A model generated the notes under the pieces. The model worked only from the letters and a program-made list of their open reading frames with translations, was not told the origin of the DNA and searched no databases. The translations under genes were made by a program, and so were the position numbers. A stretch of DNA of 64,000 nt from positions 186,001-250,000 of the forward strand of contig NZ_JBHZGK010000002.1 in the NCBI RefSeq assembly GCF_051900425.1, read 5' to 3'. Positions 24,080-34,537 of the stretch are shown in pieces. How positions within the stretch are numbered: the first letter of the stretch is position 1; every line of letters begins with the position of its first letter. The DNA is from Frateuria_A sp051900425. GTDB taxonomy: Bacteria; Pseudomonadota; Gammaproteobacteria; Xanthomonadales; Rhodanobacteraceae.

Positions 24080-26671
24080 ATGCGGATGGACAAACTCACC
24101 TCGCGTTTCCAGCAGGCGCTGGCCGACGCGCAGTCGCTGGCCGTGGGCCGCGACAACAACATCCTGGAGCCGGCGCACGTGATGGCCGCGCTGCTCGACC
24201 AGCAGGGCGGCTCGACCGCGCCGCTGCTGACCCAGGCGCACGTCAACGTGCCGGCGCTGCGCGAGCGCGTCGGCGAGATCCTCGGCCGGCTGCCGCAGGT
24301 GCGCGGGCAGGAAGGCAACATCAGCGTCGGCAACGACCTGACGCGCCTGCTCAACCTGACCGACAAGCTCGCGCAGCAGCGCGGCGACCAGTTCATCGCC
24401 AGCGAGCTGTTCGTGCTGGCGGCGCTGGAGGACAAGGGCGAGGTCGGCGCGGCGCTGAAGGCCGCCGGCGCCACCAAGGCCAACCTGGAAGCGGCGATCG
24501 ACAAGGTGCGTGGCGGCGAGAAGGTGCAGAGCGAGAACGCCGAAGACCAGCGCCAGGCGCTGGAGAAGTACTGCGTCGACCTGACCTCGCGCGCCGAGAG
24601 CGGCAAGCTCGATCCGGTGATCGGCCGCGACGAGGAGATCCGCCGCACCATCCAGGTGCTGCAGCGGCGCACCAAGAACAACCCGGTGCTGATCGGCGAG
24701 CCGGGCGTGGGCAAGACCGCGATCGTCGAGGGGCTGGCCCAGCGCATCGTCAAGGGCGAGGTACCCGAGGGCCTGCGTGACCGCCGCGTGCTGGCCCTGG
24801 ACATGGGCGCGCTGATCGCCGGCGCCAAGTTCCGCGGCGAGTTCGAGGAGCGCCTGAAAGCCGTGCTGAATGACCTGGCCAAGCAGGAAGGGCGGGTGAT
24901 CCTGTTCATCGACGAACTGCACACCATGGTCGGCGCCGGCAAGGCCGAGGGCGCGATGGATGCGGGCAACATGTTGAAGCCCGCGCTGGCGCGCGGCGAG
25001 CTGCACTGCATCGGCGCCACCACGCTGGACGAGTACCGCAAGTACATCGAGAAGGACGCCGCGCTGGAACGACGTTTCCAGAAGGTTTTCGTGGGCGAGC
25101 CTTCGGTCGAGGACACCATCGCCATCCTGCGCGGCCTGAAGGAGCGCTATGCGGTGCACCACGGTGTCGAGATCACCGATCCGGCGATCGTCGCCGCGGC
25201 CACGCTCTCCAACCGCTACATCACCGACCGCCAGCTGCCGGACAAGGCGATCGACCTGATGGACGAGGCGGCCAGCCGCATCCGCATGGAGATCGACTCC
25301 AAGCCGGAGGAGCTCGACCGCCTGGAGCGGCGCCTGACGCAGTTGAAGATCCAGCGCGAGATGCTGAAGAAGGAGACCGACGAGGCGTCCAAGAAGCGCC
25401 TGGCCGATCTGGAGAGCGACATCGAGAAGCTCGAACGCGAGTTCTCCGATTTGAACGAGGTGTGGAAGTCCGAGAAGGCCGCGCTGCAGGGTGCGACCAA
25501 GATCAAGGAGCAGATCGAGGCGGCGCGGCTGGAGCTGGAAGCGGCCCAGCGCCGGCAGGACTACGCCCGGATGAGCGAGATCCAGTACGGCCAGTTGCCG
25601 GAGCTCGAAAAGCAGCTCGCCGCCGCGCAGGCCGCCGAGAAGCAGGAGTTCAAGCTGGTGCAGGACCGCGTCACCGACGAGGAGATCGCGGAAGTCGTCT
25701 CGCGCTGGACCGGCATCCCGGTATCCAAGATGCTCGAGGGCGAACGCGAGAAGCTGCTGCACATGGAGGAGGCGCTGCACAAGCGCGTGGTCGGCCAGAA
25801 CGAGGCGGTGCGCGCGGTGTCCGATGCGATCCGCCGCGCCCGCGCCGGCCTGTCCGATCCGAACCGTCCCTACGGCTCGTTCCTGTTCCTGGGTCCCACC
25901 GGCGTGGGCAAGACGGAGCTGTGCAAGGCGCTGGCCGAATTCCTGTTCGACACGTCCGAAGCGATGGTGCGCATCGACATGAGCGAGTTCATGGAGAAGC
26001 ACTCCGTGGCTCGCCTGATCGGCGCCCCCCCGGGCTACGTCGGCTACGAGGAAGGCGGTTACCTCACCGAGGCGGTGCGCCGCCGCCCCTACGCGGTGAT
26101 CCTGCTGGACGAGGTGGAGAAGGCGCACCCGGACGTGTTCAACATCCTGCTGCAGGTGCTGGACGACGGGCGCCTGACCGACGGCCAGGGCCGCACGGTG
26201 GACTTCCGCAACACCGTCATCGTGATGACCTCGAACCTGGGCTCGCAGATGATCCAGGACGCGGCCGATTCGGGCGGCGACCCCGAGGAGCAGTACACCA
26301 AGATGAAGGCGGCGGTGATGGGCGTGGTGCAGGCGCACTTCCGGCCCGAGTTCATCAACCGCCTGGACGAGCTGGTGGTGTTCCGGCCGCTGGAGAAGGA
26401 CCAGATCCGTGCGATCGCGAAGATCCAGTTGGCCTACCTGGAGAAGCGGCTCGCCGAGCGGGATCTGAAGCTCGAGATCGGCGACAACGCGCTGGCGCTG
26501 CTGGGCAACGTGGGCTTCGATCCGGTCTACGGCGCGCGGCCGCTCAAGCGTGCGATCCAGCAGCAGCTGGAGAATCCGCTGGCGCGGGAAATCCTGGAAG
26601 GGCGCTTCACGCCAGGCACCACCATCCATGTGGATGCCGAGGGCGGGCGCCTTACCTTCAAAGCTGCCTGA
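24080..26671 (+). CDS. clpB: ATP-dependent disaggregase ClpB
   Basis: The 863-residue Hsp100 protein has an N-terminal Clp domain (KLTSRFQQALADAQSLAVGRD), NBD1 with GEPGVGKTAIVEGLA and VILFIDELHT, and the coiled-coil middle domain (about 400-540, ELDRLERRLTQLKIQ). NBD2 with GPTGVGKTELCKALAEF and VILLDEVEKAHPDVF, and a C-terminal domain, follow. It works with DnaK to pull apart aggregated proteins. A second start two codons in (MDKLTS) is possible. A sigma32-like promoter lies upstream, and a strong hairpin-T-run terminator lies about 100 bases downstream. Confidence 0.96.
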   Translation: MRMDKLTSRFQQALADAQSLAVGRDNNILEPAHVMAALLDQQGGSTAPLLTQAHVNVPALRERVGEILGRLPQVRGQEGNISVGNDLTRLLNLTDKLAQQRGDQFIASELFVLAALEDKGEVGAALKAAGATKANLEAAIDKVRGGEKVQSENAEDQRQALEKYCVDLTSRAESGKLDPVIGRDEEIRRTIQVLQRRTKNNPVLIGEPGVGKTAIVEGLAQRIVKGEVPEGLRDRRVLALDMGALIAGAKFRGEFEERLKAVLNDLAKQEGRVILFIDELHTMVGAGKAEGAMDAGNMLKPALARGELHCIGATTLDEYRKYIEKDAALERRFQKVFVGEPSVEDTIAILRGLKERYAVHHGVEITDPAIVAAATLSNRYITDRQLPDKAIDLMDEAASRIRMEIDSKPEELDRLERRLTQLKIQREMLKKETDEASKKRLADLESDIEKLEREFSDLNEVWKSEKAALQGATKIKEQIEAARLELEAAQRRQDYARMSEIQYGQLPELEKQLAAAQAAEKQEFKLVQDRVTDEEIAEVVSRWTGIPVSKMLEGEREKLLHMEEALHKRVVGQNEAVRAVSDAIRRARAGLSDPNRPYGSFLFLGPTGVGKTELCKALAEFLFDTSEAMVRIDMSEFMEKHSVARLIGAPPGYVGYEEGGYLTEAVRRRPYAVILLDEVEKAHPDVFNILLQVLDDGRLTDGQGRTVDFRNTVIVMTSNLGSQMIQDAADSGGDPEEQYTKMKAAVMGVVQAHFRPEFINRLDELVVFRPLEKDQIRAIAKIQLAYLEKRLAERDLKLEIGDNALALLGNVGFDPVYGARPLKRAIQQQLENPLAREILEGRFTPGTTIHVDAEGGRLTFKAA

Positions 26672-26695
26672 CGCCCGCATCGGCGCGCGGCTCTG

Positions 26696-26740
26696 CTCCC
26701 TCTCCCCTCCGGGGAGAGGGCTGGGGTGAGGGGCGGGGCT
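26696..26740. repeat. dispersed palindrome family B, direct orientation
   Basis: CCCTCTCCCCTCCGGGGAGA continuing into GGGCTGGGGTGAGGGGC follows the clpB stop. Seven copies of this element are visible in the window, in both orientations (also about 26836, 56826, 57249, 61729, 63429 and 63545). Confidence 0.8.
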
Positions 26741-26767
26741 CGCGGGAAATTCTGCTATTGCCTTGAA

Positions 26768-26800
26768 CCATTCCTGCGCAAGCAGGAATGGCTTTTCTTT
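26768..26800 (+). terminator. rho-independent terminator of clpB
   Basis: CCATTCCTGC (26768-26777) pairs perfectly with GCAGGAATGG (26782-26791) around a GCAA tetraloop and is followed by CTTTTCTTT. A ten-pair stem, stable tetraloop and T-rich tail are textbook features. It sits between two oppositely oriented family B repeats. Confidence 0.9.
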
Positions 26801-26835
26801 ATCCTTCGCCCGCCCGAAGTCCGTGGCGAGCCTCG

Positions 26836-26875
26836 GCCCCTCACCCCAACCCTCTCCCCGGAGGGGAGAGGGAGC
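26836..26875. repeat. dispersed palindrome family B, inverted orientation
   Basis: GCCCCTCACCCCAACCCTCT then CCCCGGAGGGGAGAGGGAGC is the reverse complement of the copy at 26696. Together the two copies bracket the clpB terminator and end 20 bases before the TonB-receptor stop codon. Confidence 0.8.
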
Positions 26876-26895
26876 TGTTCCGGGGCGGCTTGTAG

Positions 26896-29319
26896 CTACC
26901 AGCTGTAGCGGATCTTCCCGTACACGTACGCCCCGTTGAAACCGAACGGCGAGAACACGCTGTACGGCATCGCTCCGTTGTTGTCGCTGGCCTGGATCAC
27001 CCGGTCCGGGTAGCTGTCGAACACGTTGTCCGCGCCCACCGTGAACATCCAGCGATCCATCGAGTAGTTGAGCGCCAGGTCGAACAGCCACTTCGAGTCG
27101 AAGCGCTGGTCCAGCGTCGGGTCGGTCGAGTTGTACGAGGTGAAGCCGCCATAGCGGGTCAGCGTGCTGTCCAGGCTCCAGCGACCATTGGTGTAGAGCC
27201 AGTTGAAGATCAGCTTGCTGCGCGGCGTGGTGTCGGCCAGCAGGCCGAACTGGTCGCGCCGGTCGATGCGCTTGAAGCTCACGCCCAGGGCGTCCAGCAC
27301 CGCGGGGTTCGCCCGCACGTCGGTCACTTCGTTCTTGTTGTAGTTGAAGCTGACCGTGGTGTGCAGCGAGGCGCCGTCGCCCACGTCGAACAGGTAGCTG
27401 GCGACCAGGTCGATGCCGCGCGTGCGGGTGTTCACCGCGTTGGTGAAGTAGGAGATGCCGCTGAAATTGGTGTTGGTGATGCCGTTGGCGGCGAGGTAAT
27501 CGCGTACCGCCGGCGACGTCGTGGAGATCGTGCTGGAGAGGGTGACGCGGTCGCGGATCTTGATCTGGTAGAGGTCGGCGCTGAGGTCCAGTCCGTCGAC
27601 CGGTGTCCACACGGCACCGAAAGTGAGGTTGCGCGACTTCTCGGGCTTGAGCGGCTCGCCGCCCAGCAGCGTGGCGATGGCGCTGGTCGAGGACACCAGG
27701 CCCGTGTTGTAGATGCCGGCCGGCAGACCCAGCGAGTTGCCTTCGCCGAAGTAGAGCGACGAGGTGTACGAGTAGTACTGCTGCGCCAGCGAGGGCGCGC
27801 GGAAGCCGGTCGAGGCGCTGCCGCGCAGAGCGAAACGGTCGGTGAAATCGAAACGGGCGGCCAGCGCGCCGGAGGTGGTCGTGCCGAAGTCGGAGTAGTC
27901 CTCGTGGCGCACCGCCAGCGAGGTGCCCAGGCGGTCGGTCAGGTTGGTCTCCACGCTCACGTATTCGGCCACGTCGTGCCGGCTGTGCGAGCCGGCGTTG
28001 GCCGGCTGGTAGCCACCGAAACCCTGCGCGCCGCCGGAGAAGCCCGAGGTGCCGGTGTAGTACGAGGGCAGGTCGCCAGCCTGGATCTGGTAACTCTGGC
28101 GCAGGTATTCCGCGCCGAAGGCCAGCGTCACGTCATTGGGCAGCCAGCCGACCGACAGGTCCTTGGCGATGTCCACGTCCAGCGACTGCTGTGTGGCGTC
28201 CAGGATGCCGTCGTGGAAGCGCGTCGGCGTGCTGCCGAAGTCGTTGAGGTAGGCGCGGTTGAGCGTGTTGAAGGTGGCGTACGACACGCGATTGCCACCG
28301 TAGTTGCCCGAAACGTCCCAGCGCCAGCCACCGTCCGTCTTGCCCCGGATGCCCACCACCAGCGAGCGGTCGGTCGCCTGGGCGTTTTCCAGCGGCAGGT
28401 AGCCATTGGGGTAGAGCGACGGCACCGCGTTGGCGTTGTCCAGGTTGCGGAAGAAAGCCGGGGAGACCGAGTCACGCTTGCCGTAGTGGCCGAAGGCGTA
28501 CAGCTGTGCGCCGCCGACGTCGTACTGACCGTTGAGCATCAGGTTGCGATCGGTGACTTCCGGATCGCCGTAGCGCTGGGTGACCCCGTCCTGCGGACGC
28601 GTGCGGTTGGCACCGGCGCGATTGGTGTAGTCCTGGTGGCCGGCCTGCGCGGTGAAACGGATCCAGCCGGCATCGGACAGTGGTATGCCTGCGCTGGCCG
28701 AGCCCTGCCACTTGCGCCCGTCGCCCGCCGAGTACTGGCCGCCGGAGAGCGCCACGTCGCCGCCCTGGGCGCCCTTCTTCAGCACGATGTTGATCACCCC
28801 GGCGATGGCGTCGGAGCCGTACTGCGCCGAGGCGCCGTCGCGCAGGACTTCGATGTGGTCGATCGCGTCGATCGGGATCGTGTTGAGGTCGACCGCCTGG
28901 GAGCCGCGGCCCAGCACCCCGTTGGTGAGGATGATCGCCCCCGGGTGCCAGCGTTTGCCGTCGACCAGCACCAGCACCTGGTCCGGCGACAGGCCGCGCA
29001 ATTGTGCCGGGCGCTGCGAATCGGCGGTGTCGGCGGCGGAAGGGCGCGGGAAGGTCAGCGAGGGAATCACCCGTGCCAGCGCGGTGGACAGCTCGGTGGT
29101 GCCGGTCTGCTTGAGCAGTTGCGCCGACACCACGTCCACGGGCGTGAGCGAGCTGCTTTCGGTGCGGTTGTCGGCCCGCGTGCCGGTGACGATCACCGTA
29201 CCGAGGTTCCTGGCTTTCTGCGCAGTGGCGCCGGTGTCCTGGGCGTGCGCCGCGGAGCAGGCGAGCAGCAGCGCCGCCGGAAGCAGCGCGAGGCGGGGAA
29301 GGGGGCGGGGATGATTCAC
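26896..29319 (-). CDS. TonB-dependent outer-membrane receptor
   Basis: The 807-residue protein has a cleavable signal peptide (LALLPAALLLACSAAHAQ) and a TonB-box-like TVIVTGTRAD. A plug domain at about 45-175 contains LRGLSPDQVLVLVDGKRWHPG and IEVLRDGASAQYGSDAIAGVINIVLKKG. A long beta-barrel follows, ending in an aromatic residue (YGKIRYSW). It imports a scarce ligand across the outer membrane using TonB energy. The substrate is not evident and no siderophore, cobalamin or glycan genes adjoin it, so it stands alone. The plug and barrel layout resembles the large TonB-receptor sets of xanthomonads. No frameshift is seen. Confidence 0.92.
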   Translation of the reverse strand: MNHPRPLPRLALLPAALLLACSAAHAQDTGATAQKARNLGTVIVTGTRADNRTESSSLTPVDVVSAQLLKQTGTTELSTALARVIPSLTFPRPSAADTADSQRPAQLRGLSPDQVLVLVDGKRWHPGAIILTNGVLGRGSQAVDLNTIPIDAIDHIEVLRDGASAQYGSDAIAGVINIVLKKGAQGGDVALSGGQYSAGDGRKWQGSASAGIPLSDAGWIRFTAQAGHQDYTNRAGANRTRPQDGVTQRYGDPEVTDRNLMLNGQYDVGGAQLYAFGHYGKRDSVSPAFFRNLDNANAVPSLYPNGYLPLENAQATDRSLVVGIRGKTDGGWRWDVSGNYGGNRVSYATFNTLNRAYLNDFGSTPTRFHDGILDATQQSLDVDIAKDLSVGWLPNDVTLAFGAEYLRQSYQIQAGDLPSYYTGTSGFSGGAQGFGGYQPANAGSHSRHDVAEYVSVETNLTDRLGTSLAVRHEDYSDFGTTTSGALAARFDFTDRFALRGSASTGFRAPSLAQQYYSYTSSLYFGEGNSLGLPAGIYNTGLVSSTSAIATLLGGEPLKPEKSRNLTFGAVWTPVDGLDLSADLYQIKIRDRVTLSSTISTTSPAVRDYLAANGITNTNFSGISYFTNAVNTRTRGIDLVASYLFDVGDGASLHTTVSFNYNKNEVTDVRANPAVLDALGVSFKRIDRRDQFGLLADTTPRSKLIFNWLYTNGRWSLDSTLTRYGGFTSYNSTDPTLDQRFDSKWLFDLALNYSMDRWMFTVGADNVFDSYPDRVIQASDNNGAMPYSVFSPFGFNGAYVYGKIRYSW

Positions 29320-29485
29320 GGCAACTCCTGTAGCGGTGCGGGCGATGCACGGTCGATGCCGGCATCGGATCGACGGACGCAGGGCAACGTCCAGCGGAGA
29401 CGCGCGCAGGCGTGGTGTCGCGTAGGTCCATGCGCGCCAAAAGGCAGGCTACTCCCGGCGCCGGGATGCGCCAAGCCGTACGCCA

Positions 29486-29513
29486 TTGAAAACGCGACGG
29501 GCGACTCGATAAT
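29486..29513 (+). promoter_or_regulatory. sigma70-type promoter upstream of the fmdB-type gene
   Basis: TTGAAA at 29486-29491 and GATAAT at 29508-29513 are separated by 16 bases, each matching five of six consensus positions. It lies about 50 bases before the zinc-ribbon gene. Confidence 0.7.
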
Positions 29514-29560
29514 GCGCACCAGCATTTCCGACGGGGCTGCCTGCCCGGAGTTAGCCACAC

Positions 29561-29845
29561 ATGCCCATCTACGAATTTGAATGTGCCCAGTGCGGGCACC
29601 GTTTCGACCGCCTGCAGAAGCTGTCCGACCCGGACCCATCCGCCTGCCCGTCCTGCGAGGCGCCGCGCGTGCAGCGGAAGGTCAGCGCACCCTCCTTCCG
29701 GCTCGCCGGCAGCGGCTGGTACGAAACCGACTTCAAGAAGGACGGGGACAAGAAGCGCAACCTGGCCGGCGACGGCGAGGCCAAGGCAGCGGCGCCGGCC
29801 CCCGCTCCGGCCCCGGCCGCCGAGAGCAAGCCCGCGAGCGACTGA
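29561..29845 (+). CDS. FmdB-family zinc-ribbon protein
   Basis: The 94-residue protein opens with MPIYEFECAQCGHRFDRLQK and continues DPDPSACPSCEAPRVQRKVS, giving the two CxxC knuckles of the FmdB/CxxC_CXXC_SSSS zinc ribbon. A FRLAGSGWYETDFKK segment typical of the family follows. The C-terminus is an Ala/Pro-rich tail. Function is unknown; such proteins often precede aspS, as here, with 166 bases between them. The promoter at 29486 would serve this gene. Confidence 0.85.
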   Translation: MPIYEFECAQCGHRFDRLQKLSDPDPSACPSCEAPRVQRKVSAPSFRLAGSGWYETDFKKDGDKKRNLAGDGEAKAAAPAPAPAPAAESKPASD

Positions 29846-29865
29846 GCCAAGCCATGCATCAGTGC

Positions 29866-29924
29866 AGGGGCGCACAGGTGCGCGACCCGGATGCGTCACG
29901 GTCGCGCACAGGTGCGCTCCTACA
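29866..29924. repeat. paired REP element (family A) between fmdB and aspS
   Basis: AGGGGCGCACAGGTGCGCGA is answered by TCGCGCACAGGTGCGCTCCT then ACAG in inverted orientation about 15 bases on. The pair forms a hairpin immediately upstream of the aspS promoter. Confidence 0.72.
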
Positions 29925-29954
29925 GGGCTGGCTGCATGTGGCCGACGGGGCGAT

Positions 29955-29962
29955 GCTAAAAT
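29955..29962 (+). promoter_or_regulatory. extended -10 promoter of aspS
   Basis: TGCTAAAAT provides an extended -10 (TGn) joined to TAAAAT at 29957-29962, followed by CGTCCGTTCGC. No good -35 is visible, which an extended -10 can compensate for. The same TAAAATCGnCCG sequence occurs before yebC and tRNA-Lys. Confidence 0.5.
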
Positions 29963-30011
29963 CGTCCGTTCGCACGCCTCAATCGGCACCATCCCCGGAG
30001 TTCCCGTTCCT

Positions 30012-31766
<1,755 letters not shown>

Positions 31767-31775
31767 CCGGTACCC

Positions 31776-31845
31776 GCAGGGTGGGCCTCAGCCCACCTTG
31801 CCACCCCGCCGTACGCCCCAAGGTGGGCTGAAGCCCACCCTACGA
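31776..31845. repeat. dispersed palindrome family C (GGTGGGCTTCAGCCCACC type) after aspS
   Basis: CAGGGTGGGCCTCAGCCCAC and AGGTGGGCTGAAGCCCACCC lie about 25 bases apart, each a short hairpin and together a larger inverted repeat. Related copies occur at about 59236 and 62672. It fills the gap between aspS and the hydrolase gene. Confidence 0.8.
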
Positions 31846-31856
31846 CAGGCCGCGCC

Positions 31857-32483
31857 ATGCCCGACCAGATCATCCTGCTGCACGGCCTGTGGATGCGCGG
31901 CTTTGCGCTGGGCCTGCTGCACAAGCGGATGGCCGACGCGGGCTTCGCCGTCGACCGCTTCGACTACATGAGCGTGGTGTCCTCGCAGGAGCGCATCGTC
32001 GAGCGCCTGCACCTGCGCATGCAGCGTTACGCACCCGGCCCGGTACATCTGGTTGGCCACAGCCTGGGCGGCCTGTTGGCGCTGCAGGCCTGCCGCGAAG
32101 CGGTCGACCTGCCGCCGGGGCGGATCGTTTGCCTGGGTTCCCCGCTGCAGGGCAGCGCCGCGGCGCGCGGTTTCGCCGGTTTCGGGCAGGGCGGCGAGGC
32201 CCTGCTGGGGCATAACCGTGAATTGCTCGAGCACGGCATGGAGCGCTGGGACGGCGAGCGCGAGGTGGGCGTGATCGCCGGCCGCGTGCCGATCGGCCTG
32301 GGCGCCATGCTCGCGCACATGGAAGGCGAGCACGATGGCACGGTCGCCGTCGCCGAAACGCGGCTGCCGGGCCTCACCGACCACTGCGTGGTCGAAACCA
32401 GCCACACTGGCCTGGTGCTGTCGGCCGATGCCGCCCAACAAGTGGTGCACTTCCTGCAGAACGGGCGATTCGCTTCCCCGTAG
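31857..32483 (+). CDS. alpha/beta-hydrolase, lipase-like
   Basis: The 208-residue protein begins MPDQIILLHGLWMRGFALGLLHKRM (oxyanion HG) and has the nucleophile elbow VHLVGHSLGGLLALQA with Ser in GHSLG. Later residues GEHDGTVAVAET (acid) and THTGLV-like ETSHTGLVLS (His) complete a plausible triad. It resembles small triacylglycerol lipase/PGAP1-like hydrolases. No signal peptide is present, so it is probably cytoplasmic. It sits between aspS and yebC, a position not occupied by a hydrolase in the Pseudomonas version of this cluster as I recall it. Confidence 0.82.
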   Translation: MPDQIILLHGLWMRGFALGLLHKRMADAGFAVDRFDYMSVVSSQERIVERLHLRMQRYAPGPVHLVGHSLGGLLALQACREAVDLPPGRIVCLGSPLQGSAAARGFAGFGQGGEALLGHNRELLEHGMERWDGEREVGVIAGRVPIGLGAMLAHMEGEHDGTVAVAETRLPGLTDHCVVETSHTGLVLSADAAQQVVHFLQNGRFASP

Positions 32484-32507
32484 GAGCGCCTTCGGCGCGC
32501 GACCACA
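32480..32507. repeat. single REP (family A) at hydrolase stop
   Basis: GTAGGAGCGCCTTCGGCGCG then CGACC starts within the stop codon (TAG at 32481-32483) of the hydrolase gene, so the repeat itself supplies the stop. Confidence 0.72.
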
Positions 32508-32547
32508 CGGCGGTATGGGAATTTGTCGGCTGCGGCACGGGTTGGAG

Positions 32548-32553
32548 TAAAAT
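32548..32553 (+). promoter_or_regulatory. -10 element before yebC
   Basis: TAAAAT followed by CGCCCGCTTG lies 32 bases before the yebC ATG. TTGTCG about 19 bases upstream is a weak -35. The element matches those before aspS and tRNA-Lys. Confidence 0.45.
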
Positions 32554-32585
32554 CGCCCGCTTGTCCATTGTTCAGGTTTCCCGCC

Positions 32586-33308
32586 ATGGGTAGAGGCCCG
32601 TCGATCGAAGGCCGCAAGAACGCCGAAGACGCCAAGCGCGCCAAGGTGTTCACCAAGCTGATCCGCGAGATTACCGTCGCCACCCGCGCCGGCGTCGCCG
32701 ACCCGGCCGCCAACCCGCGCCTGCGCGCGGCGGTGGACAAGGCGCTGTCGGCCAACATGACCAAGGACACCATCGAGCGCGCGATCAAGCGCGGCTCGGG
32801 TGCCGAGGGCGGCGGCGAGGAGCTTCGCTACGAGGGCTACGGTCCGGGTGGCGTCGCGATGATCATCGAATGCTTCACCGACAACCCCACCCGCACCGTC
32901 GCGGACGTGCGCCACGCGCTGACCAGGCACGGCGGCAACTTGGGCACCTCCGGCTCGGTGGCGTTCCAGTTCACTCGCTGCGGCGAGCTCACCTTCGCCA
33001 CCGGCGGTGACGAGGCAGCCGAGGAAAAGGTGCTGGAGGCGGCGCTCGAAGCCGGCGCCGACGATGTGGTGAACGAGAACGGCGAAAGCACCGTGCTGTG
33101 CGCGCCGGAGAGCTTCGAGGCGGTGCAGCAGGCGCTGGCCGATGCCGGCCTGGAGTCGCTGCACGCAGGCGTGGGCATGCGCCCGAACAACCGCGTGGCC
33201 GTGCCCGAGGACGTGCTCGAACCGCTGACCGACCTGCTCGAGCGCCTGGACGCGCTGGACGACGTGAGTGAGGTCTATCACAACGCTCAGCTGCCGGCCG
33301 ATGGCTGA
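32586..33308 (+). CDS. yebC: YebC/PmpR-family transcriptional/translation regulator
   Basis: The 240-residue protein has the canonical family start MGRGPSIEGRKNAEDAKRAK (most relatives read MAGHSKWxNIxHRK; this variant keeps the following KRAKVFTKLIREITVA) and KDTIERAIKRGSG, YEGYGPGGVAMIIECFTDN. YebC proteins act as DNA-binding regulators and, in some species, help ribosomes through proline stretches. It precedes ruvC by 65 bases, the usual neighbour. Confidence 0.92.
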   Translation: MGRGPSIEGRKNAEDAKRAKVFTKLIREITVATRAGVADPAANPRLRAAVDKALSANMTKDTIERAIKRGSGAEGGGEELRYEGYGPGGVAMIIECFTDNPTRTVADVRHALTRHGGNLGTSGSVAFQFTRCGELTFATGGDEAAEEKVLEAALEAGADDVVNENGESTVLCAPESFEAVQQALADAGLESLHAGVGMRPNNRVAVPEDVLEPLTDLLERLDALDDVSEVYHNAQLPADG

Positions 33309-33373
33309 CGGCAGGGCGGGAGCCGCGTGCGCATGCCGCCGGCGGCGCCCGTGAACCGGCGATCGATTGCCGC

Positions 33374-33916
33374 ATGACTACCCGATCCGACACCCCCGGC
33401 TGCCGCATCCTGGGCATCGATCCCGGCAGCCAGCGCACCGGCTTCGGCATCATCGACGTGGATGCGGTGGGCAAGCTCACGCACGTGCACCACGGCGCGC
33501 TCGCGGTGGCGGGGGAGGAAACCTTCCCGCTGCGCCTGAAACGCATCTTTGACGAGCTCACCGCCATCATCGGCGACCACCAGCCCGCCGAGTGCGGCAT
33601 CGAGCGGGTATTCATGGCGCGCAATCCGGATTCGGCGCTGAAGCTCGGCCAGGCGCGCGGCGCGGCGATCTGCGCGGTGGCGGCCAAGGGCCTGGCGGTG
33701 CACGAGTATGCGCCGACCGAGATCAAGCAGGCGGTGGTCGGCAGCGGTCGCGGCGACAAGACCCAGGTCCAGCACATGGTGGGCGTCCTGCTCGGCCTGA
33801 AGGGCTCGCTGCAGCCGGACGCGGCCGACGCGCTGGCGATCGCGGTGACCCATGCGCACACGCGCGCGAGCCTGGCGCGCGTGGGCATTCCCCGTACGGC
33901 CTGGAGGCGGCGATGA
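33374..33916 (+). CDS. ruvC: Holliday-junction resolvase RuvC
   Basis: The 180-residue nuclease starts CRILGIDPGSQRTGFGIIDVD (first catalytic Asp) and has ECGIERVFMARNPDSALKLGQARG (second acid) and a C-terminal DAADALAIAVTHAH (acidic pair). It cleaves Holliday junctions during recombination. Its TGA overlaps the ruvA ATG (ATGA), giving coupled translation. Confidence 0.94.
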   Translation: MTTRSDTPGCRILGIDPGSQRTGFGIIDVDAVGKLTHVHHGALAVAGEETFPLRLKRIFDELTAIIGDHQPAECGIERVFMARNPDSALKLGQARGAAICAVAAKGLAVHEYAPTEIKQAVVGSGRGDKTQVQHMVGVLLGLKGSLQPDAADALAIAVTHAHTRASLARVGIPRTAWRRR

Positions 33917-34512
33917 TCGGACGACTGCGCGGCACGCTGGTTTCCAAGCAGCCGCCCTGGCTGCTGGTGGAGGTCGGCGGCGTCGGCTACGAGCTGGAGG
34001 CGCCGATGTCGACCATCTACGACCTGCCGCAGACCGGCAAGGAAGTGACCCTGCTCACCCATTACGCGGTGAAGGAGGACAGCGTCGCGCTGTACGGCTT
34101 CCTGCGCGAGGACGAGCGCGCGCTGTTCCGCAACCTGCAGAAGGTCTCGGGCATCGGCGCGAAGATCGCGCTGGCGGTCCTGTCGGGTGTTTCCACCGCC
34201 GATTTCGCGCGACTGGTGCAGGCCGGCGACGTGGTCGCGCTGACCAAGATCCCCGGCATCGGCAAGAAGACCGCCGAGCGCATCGTGGTGGAGCTGCGCG
34301 ACCGCGTGGATGGCCTGGGCGCAAGCCTGCCGGGCGGATCCGGCAAGAGCGCCGGCGCACCGCTGGATCCGGCCGGCGAAGCCACGGTCGCCCTGCAGCA
34401 ACTGGGCTACAAGCCCGCCGAAGTGACCCGCCTCGTGCAGAAGGTCGCCGCCGAAGGCGACGACGCCGAGGCGATCATCCGCAAGGCGCTACGCGCCGCG
34501 CTGGGCCACTGA
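33913..34512 (+). CDS. ruvA: Holliday-junction branch-migration subunit RuvA
   Basis: The 199-residue protein starts MIGRLRGTLVSKQPPWLLVEVGGVGYE (OB fold) and has helix-hairpin-helix motifs FRNLQKVSGIGAKIALAVLSG and LTKIPGIGKKTAERIVVELRD. A C-terminal RuvB-binding domain (AVALQQLGYKP-like TVALQQLGYKPAEVTRLV) follows. It targets RuvB to junctions. In this genome kup and a small ORF separate it from ruvB. Confidence 0.94.
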   Translation: MIGRLRGTLVSKQPPWLLVEVGGVGYELEAPMSTIYDLPQTGKEVTLLTHYAVKEDSVALYGFLREDERALFRNLQKVSGIGAKIALAVLSGVSTADFARLVQAGDVVALTKIPGIGKKTAERIVVELRDRVDGLGASLPGGSGKSAGAPLDPAGEATVALQQLGYKPAEVTRLVQKVAAEGDDAEAIIRKALRAALGH

Positions 34513-34537
34513 AGGTCCGGCGGCATGAGCGAGAGAC

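Noticed and set aside
24029..27610. 1193-codon open frame antisense to clpB
   Set aside because: High GC content keeps antisense frames open; the product is His/Gln/Arg/Leu-rich with no domain, whereas the sense strand encodes complete ClpB.
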